From contig NC_073691.1 in assembly GCF_029784155.1 (NCBI RefSeq), positions 87,985,361-88,049,360 of the forward strand: DNA of 64,000 nt, in the 5' to 3' direction. Within the stretch, counting starts at the first letter, position 1. The number at the start of each line of letters is the position of its first letter. The stretch is from Uranotaenia lowii (taxonomy: Eukaryota; Arthropoda; Insecta; Diptera; Culicidae). The position numbers were made by a program, and so were the translations under genes. Below the pieces are notes generated by a model. It was not told where the DNA came from and ran no database searches. It worked only from the letters and a program-made list of their open reading frames with translations. This document shows, one piece after another, positions 22,684-33,890 of the stretch.

Positions 22684-24226
22684 GGTTGACTACTCATATC
22701 CACCTTAAATCATTGAACTTGAAGTGCTTGTATATGATGATTCATTTAAAATTTCAGATAACATATTTGATTAGGCTTTGCGCAACTTACGCACTTCAAA
22801 TTCCATGATCGCTGGCGTGGCTAAGCAGAACAAGTTCTACCTCGCCAATGGTTGCTACTCCGTGATTGATCGAGGCCATCAATTTTGTGCAAGGGCCAAA
22901 AGAATGGTGCTTGGGATGAGCAGTTCATTCACAATGCACAAAACTCATGCTCTCCCTTTGAAAATGATCAATAACGGCGCCGGCCACGTCCTAGTAGTCA
23001 ATGAGGAATGAAGGAAGGATTGTTAGTAGAATACTTTCTAGGATCAATCAACAACCTTTTGCCCCTATATATCCCAAAAACTAATTTTGAAAACTTCAGG
23101 AACAAAGGTAAGTCAATATCACCAACTATAGAAACCGTCTGTACGTCTGCGAATCTATATTCAAATATCCAAGGAAAGGTTTGTGTTAGTAGGGGAAAGG
23201 TTATAGATCAGGAGCCATTTTGGTGAATGGTGCGATCGAGTCCTACACCTCCTATGATCCTAGATTTTTCCTAAGGAAACTCCTATTTCTATCTTTGAGG
23301 CAATGATAAGAAGTTTAGTAGTAAGGTTAATATGTGTTTAAATTTTCTTCAAACTAACTTGTTTTCCTAATTCTTTTTCCTGATACACTAATGAATTTTC
23401 AAAAACGACCCTTTAGTGTAACCAAATTACTATAAAACTACTAAGAATATTTATAAGGAGATATTTAAAATATTTAAGTTTCATTAATGGGTGAAGGTTC
23501 TCCTTTTTGTTCCTTTCAATAGTTATTTGTTATACATATTGCTTGTGAAAACTGAATAAGATCGTTTCTGGAAACTCATCAGTGCAATGCAACTCTTTGC
23601 CTCATATTGATTTCGCGATTGCATGGACAAAACGAATCAACCAAGAAAGTTGGTTATCCACAGTTTATGTACAAGTGAGATATTCGCTTTCAAGTAGCGG
23701 ATTAAGATTTACTTTTAACATATGTTACAAGACTTTTTTTGTTTATGGGCCTATGAGCGCCTGGCCGAGCCGGAAGTGAAAAACAGAACGGGGGACAGAA
23801 GAGGGAAATTAACATTGGTAAATTGAAACTATTGTAATAACACATTATTGACTTCAGGATGAGTAGTAAAGTCTAAAAGCTTTGACAAATAGTTATAATT
23901 TGTTTAATTGTAAACCTGCAAATTTTACTTGTTATTGAAATTTTTTGTATCAATTTTTTCCATTAGATTACTAAACAGGCTATTAAATTTACTTTATTTC
24001 AAATTTCAGATTTCGAATGGTAAAGCAATAGACTACAAAAACTTCAAGTACTTTCTTAAACTCCCTGTTAAAAGAATACCACAAAGAAAAGTTATGAAAT
24101 GTTTCACACGAATGTGAACTTAAAAGTATAGTCAAAATTCATTTGGTCAAATTACTATTTATGATCGAAATCAATTTTAAGATAGTAGGTCATGATCACA
24201 TAACAATTAACAAATGTTTATAATAG
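22684..24226. other. Unassigned sequence, probably old repeat
   Basis: A less AT-rich block at about 22770-23010 has one 77-codon frame without recognisable motif. The remainder (23011-24226) shows no gene or repeat ends. Confidence 0.35.
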
Positions 24227-27178
24227 ACTAGCTGCCCCGTTGTGCTTTGCTACACCTTCCGAAAATAAATGTAATTTGTAAAAATTTATTCAAATTAGAT
24301 TATAGAGAGCATTTTTTTAAATCAAACCTCATCATACTTCAGAACCAACAACTTTGAAATGAGAGCTGCAGCTGCAGTTCTGAACTGCAATTCAAAGACG
24401 GTATATATTATTTACTGAAACTTGATCTCTAAACTCGTTTTTCAAGATCTGAAATTTGTACTCTGTACCCAAAAAAACCTTTTACATGGTCCCTTTTTTG
24501 AAAAGCTCTTTATCTTAAATTTATATGGAAGCTCCCCCATCTTTTCCAATTTTGTCCCCCACTGCTTGAAGAAGGTGGGCAAATTTGACCGGCTCGAGAT
24601 TACATAAATAACTTGTTCGAAATATTGGAATTGGAATTCGAATATTGGAATTTATTGCAAATTGTACTTTATGGAGAATTTTAAAAACCGATGAATAGCG
24701 TGAATCGGGACGGTTTTTTAGTATATTTCTAATATTCTGTATTATGAGCACTTCCAGCTCCTGATAAGCTTTAGATGGGGTATTTTTTGGAAATCAAAAA
24801 ATAAGCTATAGAAATTTGAAAAAAGAACGTTGAAAAGGATTTTTTATAACCATTTTCAAACAGCTTTTTTCACCATCCTCGCCTACGAAGGAGTTTGAAT
24901 ATCTATCCTTTTTGCGCCGAAATTATGTTAAAAAAATGTTTCGCCATAATTCAAACTCGTGGACATGAGACATTATAGCTTGAAGTTTTCCCAAACAGCA
25001 CTGATCATGGTAATGAAAAATATATTAAATTAGTTATTTTTTAAATACATTGCAAAATTTTTTTTTAAATAAACTTACTGCGGCAAAAAATATAAATATT
25101 TAAAAAAATATCAGTTGCATCAATTATAAATTCTCAGCGTTTTTTATTTTCTCTTTAAGAGTCAAATATTCCAAAAATGTTGGCAAAAACAAATTTCTAA
25201 ATAAACATTTGTCTTGGGGGCAAGTGTCAATGCAAAGCTTATATTCAGATGCGTCAGAGTAATGGCTTTAAAATGGATTCAATACATATTCCTGTTTGTT
25301 TGTTTTATCAAGTTTCATTGATATATCTGCAGTATTCCTGCAGTATAAATTTATGTTTGTTACTTCTTTTCTAACCAATGCTGTTCAAAGCAAATGGCCT
25401 TCAAATGAATTTTCAATATCCGCTTCAGTTTCAACATTCAGAATACCCCTTTTGGTCTTTCCAACATATTGAATCATTTTGAAGATGAATTTCTTAAAAG
25501 TTCGACGTTTGCCCTTGCCCCACCGTGTAAGTTGACAGGAGGGAATATTATTTTTAACACTTTAAGGGTATACTAAAAATTTCTCATAACAATTTTGCTT
25601 TCAGTTGAGTTCTAAAGTCTCACTTTTCAAAAAAAAAAAAATCAAAAGTCTCTTTTATGCAGCCATGTAACACAAAAATACTTTTCATGTTAAGAACGTA
25701 CTTGAATTGGTATGTAGGCAAAAAGTAAGATGGTTTTTCAGAATTATTTAAAATAAAAAGCTCCCATTTTCATTTCTAAGTTCGTTTCAGTTGTGTATTT
25801 GGGCCGAAGTAATAATTTCTAAAAGAAAACATAATTTTTAATATTTTTTAACACAAAAAGTTGAAATGAATGAAAAGTCGAATGCTACCTACATTAACAC
25901 GAACTAAATATGGAAGTATTTTCGCAAATCTTTAAATTGGTTTTGATTCGATTGTAAAATACCAATCCGTGTCACATCTAGGCGTTATTTATTACCACGT
26001 GCAATTAAGCAAGAAAAAAACACATCTAAGATGCATGTCGCCCCCACCAAGGTTGCTGAAACCACAGAAAAATCTGTAATTCCACAGAAAAATCTGTAAC
26101 TCCACAGAATTTTGAGCAACTTTTTATCACAGAATCTGTGTCACAGAACACAGAAATTTGAAATTTTCACAGATTTCACAGAATTTTTAAATTTTGAATG
26201 GATTTCCGAAATGATAATTTTTCGGACAGTATCAAATTTCAAATTCTTACTTAAAACATACTTACTTACTAAATAAAGTATGATAAGATTGGTAATGCTA
26301 AATGATTTTTTGCAATTTTATTGTGAAAAAGACCCAATTTATAATGAATTTTCTATGAAATTCAAGGAAATAGCATAACAGAAATCCATCACAGAATTTT
26401 TGGGTAAAATCACAGAAAGTCAGAATTATTTTTCTCAAAAACACAGAATTTTTTTTCGGCAACCTTGGCTCCCACGTGCATAAGAAACATAGGTACTTGG
26501 TTGAGAAACAGGCGCCTGATTGTTAAATTTTTCCAGCGATCAATGAACAGTATGCTTCGGTATTCACTTGCGACGACGTTTGCTTGACCATAGAGACGAA
26601 AAACAAAACAAAAAAAGAAAATCTCTAAAAATGGATGCCATGACTTTTCAATTTCAGATTTTGGCAAAAAAATGTATATGTTTTATTTGATCGGCAAAAT
26701 GTTAATCTAGGTCTCATCTAGGCGTCATTCATAACCATGTGCTGTACAAATGAGCTAGGAATCAAGTAGAAAAAAAAATCACATCAATGCTTCATATTAC
26801 CACCCCTTGCATTGAAAATATTCTTGGTTGAGAAATACGCGCCAAAATATTCCCACTGATCAGTATGCTATGCTATGGTTACTATCCTTTCGCGACGTTG
26901 GCTCGCGACGCCTCGACCATGGAGACGAAAAACAAACCGCCCAAAGGAAGAAAAAATCTCGAGAAAATGGATGTCATGACTTTAATTTGTTTCGAAAAAC
27001 TACAAATTTTGTATGGAAGCCCCCCCTCCCTTAAGTCGGATGGAGTTTTGACTATTACAGAAACCATCCCCGGCCTCAAAAACCCTCAGATGCCAATTTT
27101 GACCATGATCGGTTCAGTAGTTTCCGAGTCTATAGGGAACAGACAGACAGACAAACATTCATTTTTATATATATAGAT
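24227..27178. repeat. Dispersed insect repeat with conserved 5' and 3' ends
   Basis: The 5' end ACTAGCTGCCCCGTTGTGC and the 3' end, with GGTTCAGTAGTTTCCGAGTC, an ACAGACAGACAGAC run and TTTTTATATATATAGAT, are the hallmark phrases of a dispersed repeat common in insects. Inside, a unit of about 260 bp is present twice (about 25970-26660 and 26710-26985), sharing CATCTAGGCGT, ACCA(C/T)GTGC, TTGGTTGAGAAA and CATGGAGACGAAAAACAAA. The first copy is interrupted by a small hAT MITE. No protein is encoded; the class of the parent element is uncertain. Confidence 0.6.
26048..26467. mobile_element. 420-bp hAT-type MITE
   Basis: The ends CAAGGTTGCTGAAA and the reverse-complement match CAAGGTTGCCGAAA form TIRs. 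The flanks GCCCCCAC (26040-26047) and GCTCCCAC (26468-26475) make an 8-bp TSD with one mismatch. The interior is a low-complexity series of CACAGAATT/CACAGAAA phrases. No ORF. It interrupts one unit of the duplicated repeat described at 24227-27178. Confidence 0.75.
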
Positions 27179-28372
27179 AACAGATTTAGAATAATCATAT
27201 TTCAGCATACATTTTGGAAAAAAGGAAAAAGGAATGGGGGCGTTTCTTTTAGTTGAACGTGGTATTAGAAGTTTTAATCACCTATCTATAAGTACAACCT
27301 GCTGTATTTTTTTTTTTCCTTAATACATCCTTCTCTCTTTTTTAGTAAAATAAAATGGTTCAGATCAACGATCGCCAAACCCCTCAACCCAACACAACGG
27401 GTTAAATTTCCAACAGAATGAAAAAAAAACTAAATTTCTACCATAACCTTAAGACTATCTCAAAAGTTATTTAATTAAAATCAACAATAAGCGCACTTTT
27501 TGAATCAGATTTAAATGATGAGAAAAATTTGCACACCCTATCTTTCCCGAATCTAAACAAACTTCATGCGTAGGCGCGTTTTTGAACAATCTACTCTCTC
27601 TCGCTTTGACCTATGCTGACAGAATAAAAAAAAACACACCCATCCACGCATCACTCACTCACACACCATAATTCCAAAAACAACTTGCTGAAATTTCGGC
27701 CCATGTTTTACACGTTCCACAATCCATATGTTCCAATACTCTCCGTTCCTGTTCTACTTTCTCTTTCACTAGCTGGTACTCTCCCGAATATCGGAAACCT
27801 CACCCCACCTCATTTCGCCACCAGCGTAATCGACTCAACTTGAAGATGCAATAAAAAGAACCTCCCTTTCGAAAATGTTCGAAGCCTTGTTGGATGTACT
27901 TATGCTGCAATAATACTACCTCTTACCTCGTTTCTGGTTCCATTCATCAACACACGCACACCATATAAGAAACTAGTACCTGAAGCTCCCGTTAATTTGG
28001 GGAGAAAAAAACAAATTGGCGCTACCAAAAAAATCACTTTCCGGCATCTACTAAGTCATATAACTGCTATTATGAATCAAATACCAACCACTATTAAATG
28101 AAGCAAACATGTGAACCATACGAGACCGTTCTTTTTAAGATTATTATAAGTATAAATCAGATTGATCTCACCAAAATTTCGATAGCTGCTTCCCGTCTGC
28201 CTCATTTTGGGACCAGAATTCATTTTCCGCTTTCTCACTGTACCGGCGTATCGCTCATTTCACTTCACACCACACTCAGGCAGCCATATTGTTGAAAATA
28301 TTGAACCGATTTTCAAAGTCCCCTTTTCTTCCTTTCAGTCGATAAATTTCGATTCTTCTCTATTTCTAATAC
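27179..28372. other. Unassigned sequence
   Basis: AT-rich to about 27540, then a more pyrimidine- and CA-rich stretch (27590-28000) with ACTCACTCACACACC. No gene recognised. Confidence 0.4.
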
Positions 28373-28436
28373 AGTAAGTACACAGTTCTAAAGCCTAATA
28401 TAATTTCATATTAGGCTTTAGAACTGTGTACTTACT
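28373..28436. repeat. Perfect 29-bp inverted repeat (hairpin) with 6-base loop
   Basis: 28373-28401 is the exact reverse complement of 28408-28436 with AATTTC between. The loop and most of the right arm (28399-28425, 27 bases) also occur unchanged at 22636-22662. It could be a foldback terminus or a product of template-switch repair. Confidence 0.85.
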
Positions 28437-28549
28437 CATAATCTGCAACCGAACTGTCAGGGCTGCAATCTGATGGTAAATAGTCTATCAACTCAAAGTT
28501 CCGGTTGACATCTTCCGGTACCTCTCTCTTCTTTTCTTTCGATTAGTGT

Positions 28550-28656
28550 AAACAGGTTCACTCGTTTTACGACCACCACAGATTTTCCAGTTGACGCCTG
28601 CTGATGATGAAATGATGCAGTTGGTTATCATTCAGCTTAGTTTTTCACATTCGCTA
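28550..28656. repeat. 107-bp direct repeat, left copy
   Basis: Appears identical to 30531-30637. The two copies flank a 5'-truncated LINE precisely, so the pair behaves as an unusually long TSD. Confidence 0.85.
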
Positions 28657-30336
28657 TTCGCATTCGTCAATGACCGTGGAATACCAACCTATGGATTCGC
28701 AGATGATTATCTTCTGCTGGTAAGAGGTTTGTGCATAAGCACATTATTTGATATAATGCAACAAGCTCTGCGCTCTGTTGAACGATGGTGTTCTCATGTA
28801 GAACTTTCAGTTAATCCTCTAAAAACTAACATTGTTTTATTTACTAAAAAACGTATCACCCGCGGGGTGCGCCCTCTGCTGTTTTATGGTTCCGAAATCA
28901 CCGTGTCTAATCAAGTTAAATATTTGGGTGTCATTCTTGACTCCAAATTAAACTGGTCTGATCACATCGAATTCAGAATCAAAAAAGCATGCATGGCCTT
29001 CGGACAATGCCGACGTGCAATCGGAAAAAACTGGGGACTCAAACCTAAACATATTCACTGGATTTATTCCACAATAGTAAGACCAATTCTGGCCTATGGG
29101 TGTCTAGTGTGGTGGCAGAAAGGAGAAGTTGCAACAGTTCGGACTAAACTAAATCACCTTCAAAGAATGTGTCTTTTGGGGATGTCCGGATCGTTCACTA
29201 CAACTCCTACTGCAGCACTAGAGGCTCTGTTTTCTATCAAACCTCTACACTTGTTCCTAAAACAGGAAGCCTTCTCATGTGCTTTTCGTCTACAGGCAGT
29301 TGGTCTCTGGCTGTCAGGAAATATCGAAAGATCATCGAGTCATACAAATGTGTGGCCTGAATTAGTTAGATTAAACAAGTTCAATCTAGCGCCAAACGAT
29401 TTAACACTCTCGAGTAGTTTTCCCTACATGGGGTTTAAAGTCAGATTTCCTTCTCCTCAAGAATGGTTATCAGGTTTCGTAGAGGACCAAATGTCCTCTC
29501 ATATTGTATTTTATACTGACGGTTCATTATCAAACGGCCGTGCAGGTGCAGGAATTTACTGTCACGAGTTGAACATAGAATATGCTCAACCTCTAGGAAA
29601 ATATTGTACAGTCTTTCAGGCTGAGCTATATGCTATTATGTATGGAGTGCAAATTGCACTTCAAAAGAAGATTATGTTCAGAACAATTTATTTCTGTTCA
29701 GATAGCCAAGCAGCTATCAAATCACTCAGTGCTTCCAGTTCTAGATCAAAACTGGTAATCGCATGCCGGAAAGCAATCGAAGAACTTGCTGAAGGCAATG
29801 GATTAAACCTTCTATGGGTACCCGGACATAAGGGAATTTTTGGAAACGAATGCGCCGACGAACTCGCTAGAGCTGGGTCGGAAAAGGAATTTTACGGACC
29901 AGAGCCGGCTGTCCCAATATCACCATGTTGGTTCAGAAACCAAATTCAAACTTGGTCCTCTAACCAGCATGAACGATACTGGGAAGAGTTGGACACTTGT
30001 CGTCAAACTAAATTATTTTTAGAAAAACCATCTCCAATCATATCGAGTTACTTATTAACTTTAAATAAATCTCATTGCAGCATCTTGATCAGAGCACTCT
30101 CCGGTCATTGTAAACTCAACTATCACATGCACAACATTCAGCGTGCTGAATCTCCAGTATGTGGTAGTTGTGAATCAGATGTGGAAGATCCCTTCCATCT
30201 TATATGTAACTGTCCCTCATTTGCCAGACTACGTTTTCGTACTCTGGGATCTTACGCTTTAAGCGATTCTGAGTTTAAGAAATTAAACTTAAAAAACATT
30301 CTATCATTCCTTACCGAATGTAGAAAAGAGCTTTAA
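28657..30336 (+). CDS. Truncated LINE ORF2: end of reverse transcriptase plus RNase H
   Basis: An open frame of 559 codons remains, but no native start. It begins at FAFVNDRGIP within the RT palm. The catalytic block is GFADDYLLL (about 28693-28719). The thumb/connection includes VKYLGVILDSKLNWSDHI. RNase H has all four acidic residues, in FYTDGSLSNG, FQAELYAIM, FCSDSQAAI and GNECADELARAG, with the motif WVPGHKGIFG. A C-terminal zinc-finger-like CGSCESDVEDPFHLICNC follows. The frame runs on upstream into the flanking direct repeat (to about 28591), which adds residues that are not part of the LINE. Non-functional as an element because endonuclease and most of RT are missing, although the remaining frame is undamaged. 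Confidence 0.9.
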   Translation, partial: FAFVNDRGIPTYGFADDYLLLVRGLCISTLFDIMQQALRSVERWCSHVELSVNPLKTNIVLFTKKRITRGVRPLLFYGSEITVSNQVKYLGVILDSKLNWSDHIEFRIKKACMAFGQCRRAIGKNWGLKPKHIHWIYSTIVRPILAYGCLVWWQKGEVATVRTKLNHLQRMCLLGMSGSFTTTPTAALEALFSIKPLHLFLKQEAFSCAFRLQAVGLWLSGNIERSSSHTNVWPELVRLNKFNLAPNDLTLSSSFPYMGFKVRFPSPQEWLSGFVEDQMSSHIVFYTDGSLSNGRAGAGIYCHELNIEYAQPLGKYCTVFQAELYAIMYGVQIALQKKIMFRTIYFCSDSQAAIKSLSASSSRSKLVIACRKAIEELAEGNGLNLLWVPGHKGIFGNECADELARAGSEKEFYGPEPAVPISPCWFRNQIQTWSSNQHERYWEELDTCRQTKLFLEKPSPIISSYLLTLNKSHCSILIRALSGHCKLNYHMHNIQRAESPVCGSCESDVEDPFHLICNCPSFARLRFRTLGSYALSDSEFKKLNLKNILSFLTECRKEL

Positions 30337-30530
30337 TGCTAATAATCCCTAGTGGAAAGGCTTTATGCCATCTTAAATAGATTGAATTTATTTCTTCCTT
30401 TTATAGGTTTTTCAGGTTTCTCAGGTAAATGATGAAATCTTGGATAAAAAAAAGGCTAGGCACAATTTTCCCGTATGTTTGGATAACGTGCCGCTATTAA
30501 GCCTACCCCCATTCTGATACCTGATACCTG
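28657..30530 (+). mobile_element. 5'-truncated LINE with RT thumb and RNase H
   Basis: The insert begins inside the RT domain and ends with a short 3' repeat (CTGATACCTGATACCTG, about 30514-30530). It is bounded on both sides by the 107-bp direct repeat. The 3' UTR runs from the stop at 30336 to 30530. Presence of RNase H places it in the I/R1/LOA-type group rather than CR1 or RTE. Confidence 0.8.
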
Positions 30531-30637
30531 AAACAGGTTCACTCGTTTTACGACCACCACAGATTTTCCAGTTGACGCCTGCTGATGATGAAATGATGCA
30601 GTTGGTTATCATTCAGCTTAGTTTTTCACATTCGCTA
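30531..30637. repeat. 107-bp direct repeat, right copy
   Basis: Second copy of 28550-28656, starting directly after the LINE's 3' repeat and ending at TTCGCTA, where the two copies diverge. Confidence 0.85.
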
Positions 30638-31480
30638 CTGGAAAAATGTTAGGAGTAACCTATAAACAAATTAGCAGAACGATAGAAATTTATCTTGGTA
30701 TACTTAATTTTCTGAAGCGGCATAAACTTTGTTACCTAACAAATTCACTGGAACAACCGAATTGATTTCCGGATACATCCGGATACACGTAATGGTCCGG
30801 AATTAACATTGACGGAATTTAAAAACAAACAACAAACTGCTTGACAGGCACAGGCAGGGCGTGTACAGCGTCGGGTGTGTTCTTATACCAATACCAAAAT
30901 CGCCCATCTTGTGACAGGCAATCGTAACAGTAGGCATGGTAGGCGAACAATTCGCAGTCAAAAAGCGCTCCGTCTCCACCCCCCCCCCCCCCCCCCAATG
31001 AGAAACTTTTGGTACCCCTTGCCTACTTTCGCTCAATATGCAACCACCCGTAGCTGTAGGCACGCTGGGCACAGGAGAGCAAGTACACACTTAAAAAAGT
31101 TGAGGGATGATAATTACGTTTCTGCGTGCTTACGTTTTTCAATTTCGTTTCGTATTGGGATTTAAAAAATAAATAAATACAACTGGGTGGGTGGGTTTGG
31201 CCGATAATATATTACACGCAAACAATTATGAACGCGAACGCGAAGCGAACGGCGATGAAGCTGTCAAAATTTATTCCCATTTACGTATCATTGAAAACGC
31301 TTTGCGCTGACATACTGAACGTGGCGAAGTAGATGTTAATTCTCATCGCTTCGCTTTCACTATGTCATCGACCATGAAATTGGGATGATGATAGAGTGAG
31401 AGTGAAGCGATGCGAATTGGCAACCAATTGAAAAAAATGAACTTTTTTGATAGAATGAAAATTGTTTGAATTAAAAAAAT
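30638..31480. other. Unassigned sequence with poly(C) run
   Basis: Contains an 18-base C run at 30979-30996. A stretch at about 31225-31420 has repeated GCGAAGCG/GCTTCGC-type phrases in both orientations. No gene recognised. Confidence 0.45.
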
Positions 31481-31900
31481 ATATATATAGGTATATGATA
31501 AATCAAGCACCTAGACAGCATTGAAGCACGTTTTCTCTAAACTCATTTGGGTACTTATCTACCTCTGATTCTGAGGGCCTCAACTAAGAATTGTTGATAG
31601 ATTAATATCGTATTTGTTGTCATCTGGTGACCAACCAGTTATGCACTAACTGCTGTCATCTTCATATAAACAAATTCTTTGACAGAACTTAGTGCATAAC
31701 AAGTGGGCCACTAGGGTAAAAACAAATACGACATGATCAAATTAAAAAACATCAAGATACCTATATCTTTTGCTTGGTTTGAAGCTGTTTGAAGTAGTCC
31801 GAAAAAACACCAAAATAAGCTCCTATCATGGAAAATTGATAGAAAATAACGTGTAATTGATTGTTTGTTGTTCCAAATTGAATTTTTTGAGATAACAATC

Positions 31901-32541
31901 ACTGTCAATTCTACTAATCCCCGTTTTGGTCTCAGTTGGCTTTTGTATAAAAAATAAGATGTTTTTTTTTATAAGGATCGGTAAATTATTTTTTTTATTG
32001 TGTTTTTTTCATCGAAATGAAAATTACAGATTAAAATTAATGAAACCTTCATGATGCAAATCAGATTTTTATTATTAGTGTCAAATAAAATGATTCCACT
32101 TAGTTGTACTTTTAAAAATTGATGCCTTATTTATAAATAAATTATTTTAATATCAACAAATTTTATTAAAAAATACTGAAGCTAGGTTTGCTATTAAACA
32201 AAAATCTATATAAGATTCTACTAATACTGTCAATTCTACTAATCCCCGTTTTGGTCTCAGTTGGCTTTTGTATAAAAAATAAGATGTTTTTTTTTATAAG
32301 GATCGGTAAATTATTTTTTTTATTGTGTTTTTTTCATCGAAATGAAAATTACAGATTAAAATTAATGAAACCTTCATGATGCAAATCAGATTTTTATTAT
32401 TAGTGTCAAATAAAATGATTCCACTTAGTTGTACTTTTAAAAATTGATGCCTTATTTATAAATAAATTATTTTAATATCAACAAATTTTATTAAAAAATA
32501 CTGAAGCTAGGTTTGCTATTAAACAAAAATCTATATAAGAT
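31901..32541. repeat. Near-identical tandem duplication, 325-bp period
   Basis: 31901-32216 recurs at 32226-32541 with no difference seen by eye, separated by the junction TTCTACTAAT, which also lies near the start of each unit. The short homology suggests a recent slippage or unequal-exchange event. It lies in the subterminal array of the CCCGAGCAGAC-type right end and shares phrases such as TTTGGTCTCAG and GATGCCTTA with the flanking degenerate units (32545-32835). Confidence 0.9.
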
Positions 32542-32849
32542 TGGGTTAACTGTTTGCTGTTGATAGCTTATTGTGGTTTCAGCATGCATTTCAATTAAAA
32601 CTATTGACGCCTTAATAATGCCTAATGTTGCTTTCACGGAAAGCTAACAGCAAATGTTGCTCTAATTTTGCTGTTGACAGCTGTTTTTGGTCTCAGCATG
32701 CCATTAAATGAAAATTTCTGAAACCTTAATGATGCCTTATTTTGCTATCATACAAAAGACAACAGCAAATTCTGCTGTCATTTTGATGTTGACAGCCTAT
32801 TTTGGTCTCAGTTTGCTATCGTTTTGGGCATCAATGTCTGCTCGGGTTA

Positions 32850-33890
32850 GGTTTCAATCTGAAATCATTATGTCATTTTTATATTTTTAATCTGAATAAA
32901 AAAATAAACTTCGAATGATGAAATTAATTTAAAGTTTTCAATTCTGGATTGCCATTTTGAAGTTTTGGATTCTGCAAAAGAATTTAGTTTAAGAACTTCG
33001 AATCTGAACATGAAACAAAACTCAGGATAATTTCTAAAGCTATGATAATTTAGAGTCTGGGCACTTCATTTCAGCGATACCTACATTCCTAGATTTCGGA
33101 TATGCAAAATTTTGGCAGCGTTGTGTTGGTTATGAAAAGGGCTACCTTGCCTTTTTTCAGATGACTGAATTACGTGTATTTGAGGAATTTAAAATGAGAA
33201 AGGATATGGTAAAAATATTTTTACACAATCACCTCGAAAATCTTTCTTTGTCGTCTTGAAAACTAATCAACAGTTGCTTTTTCTGATTTTTTTTTGGCTC
33301 AATAAGATCAGAATTATAAGGAGACTCACTAGAATTCTCACGTTTTCCGATCAAACGTTTTTAAAAAGTTTTTTAAAACACACGTTTGTAACAGCGTGGA
33401 TTCCAGATGATCATAGCCTTGATTGTGTGTTTTTTTCACATTCGGATAAAAATGTATTGTCTATAAGTTACAAAAATTATGAATCAAATTTTTAATGAAA
33501 TGCGATCTGAAAATCAAGAATCCTAAACCAGATACATAGTGCGAAATATGAAAACAAAAAAACGATTTAGATTTTGATAACAGGGAACCAGAACCCTGAA
33601 ATGATTTTATGATATTAAAATATAGTATTTAGAAATGTATTTCTATCATCAAGTGAGAAAATTTTGAAAATCTATGGCAGAATTCTTCATACATTGGTTG
33701 AACGTACTCCAAGCACGCTAAACTAAATCAGAATCATACTGTAATGCTAAAAACTTTAGAGTTAGTCAGTTTTGTCTTTTATTAATAAGGAAAGATGCTG
33801 CTTATTTTAAGAAAAAGACGTATTTGAAAGATTTTCTGTGTTGAACCAATAGTCAGTGAAGTCAGTGAACTTTGTAAAAAAAATTCCAAG
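32850..33890. other. Unassigned low-complexity AT-rich sequence
   Basis: Degenerate GATTC/GAATT-rich tract and AT-rich sequence between two nested right ends. No ORF of note. Confidence 0.4.

Larger units (their letters stand above)
21288..31584. mobile_element. Nested pair of inverted ends, RTTGAGGCCCTCAG type, TA flanks
   Basis: The left end ATTGAGGCCCTCAGAATCAG (21288-21307) is mirrored by the right end whose reverse complement is GTTGAGGCCCTCAGAATCAG (31565-31584). Both have TA immediately outside (21286-21287 and 31585-31586). Imperfect inverted similarity continues for about 100 bp (GAGAAAACG, TGCTTGATTT/TACTCGATTT and a TATATATATTTT run). This suggests TIRs of a TA-targeting DNA transposon whose 10-kb interior now consists of other insertions. 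No transposase is recognised. Confidence 0.55.
20178..32846. mobile_element. Nested pair of inverted ends, CCCGAGCAGAC type
   Basis: CCCGAGCAGAC at 20178-20188 is matched by its exact reverse complement at 32836-32846. Similarity continues inward less perfectly (ATGGCAAAATTATAGCAAA against ATGCCCAAAACGATAGCAAA). Both ends then show arrays of phrases such as ATAGCAAAAT, GATGCCTAAT and TGAGACC (20190-20590 and 31900-32835). This looks like the two TIRs of one large DNA transposon with subterminal repeats, but no TSD longer than TT is visible, so the ends could come from different copies. No transposase recognised. Confidence 0.5.

Noticed and set aside
22778..23226. Two short adjacent plus-strand frames as a gene
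   Set aside because: No domain; the surrounding text and the CTTAG microsatellite look like an old dispersed repeat.
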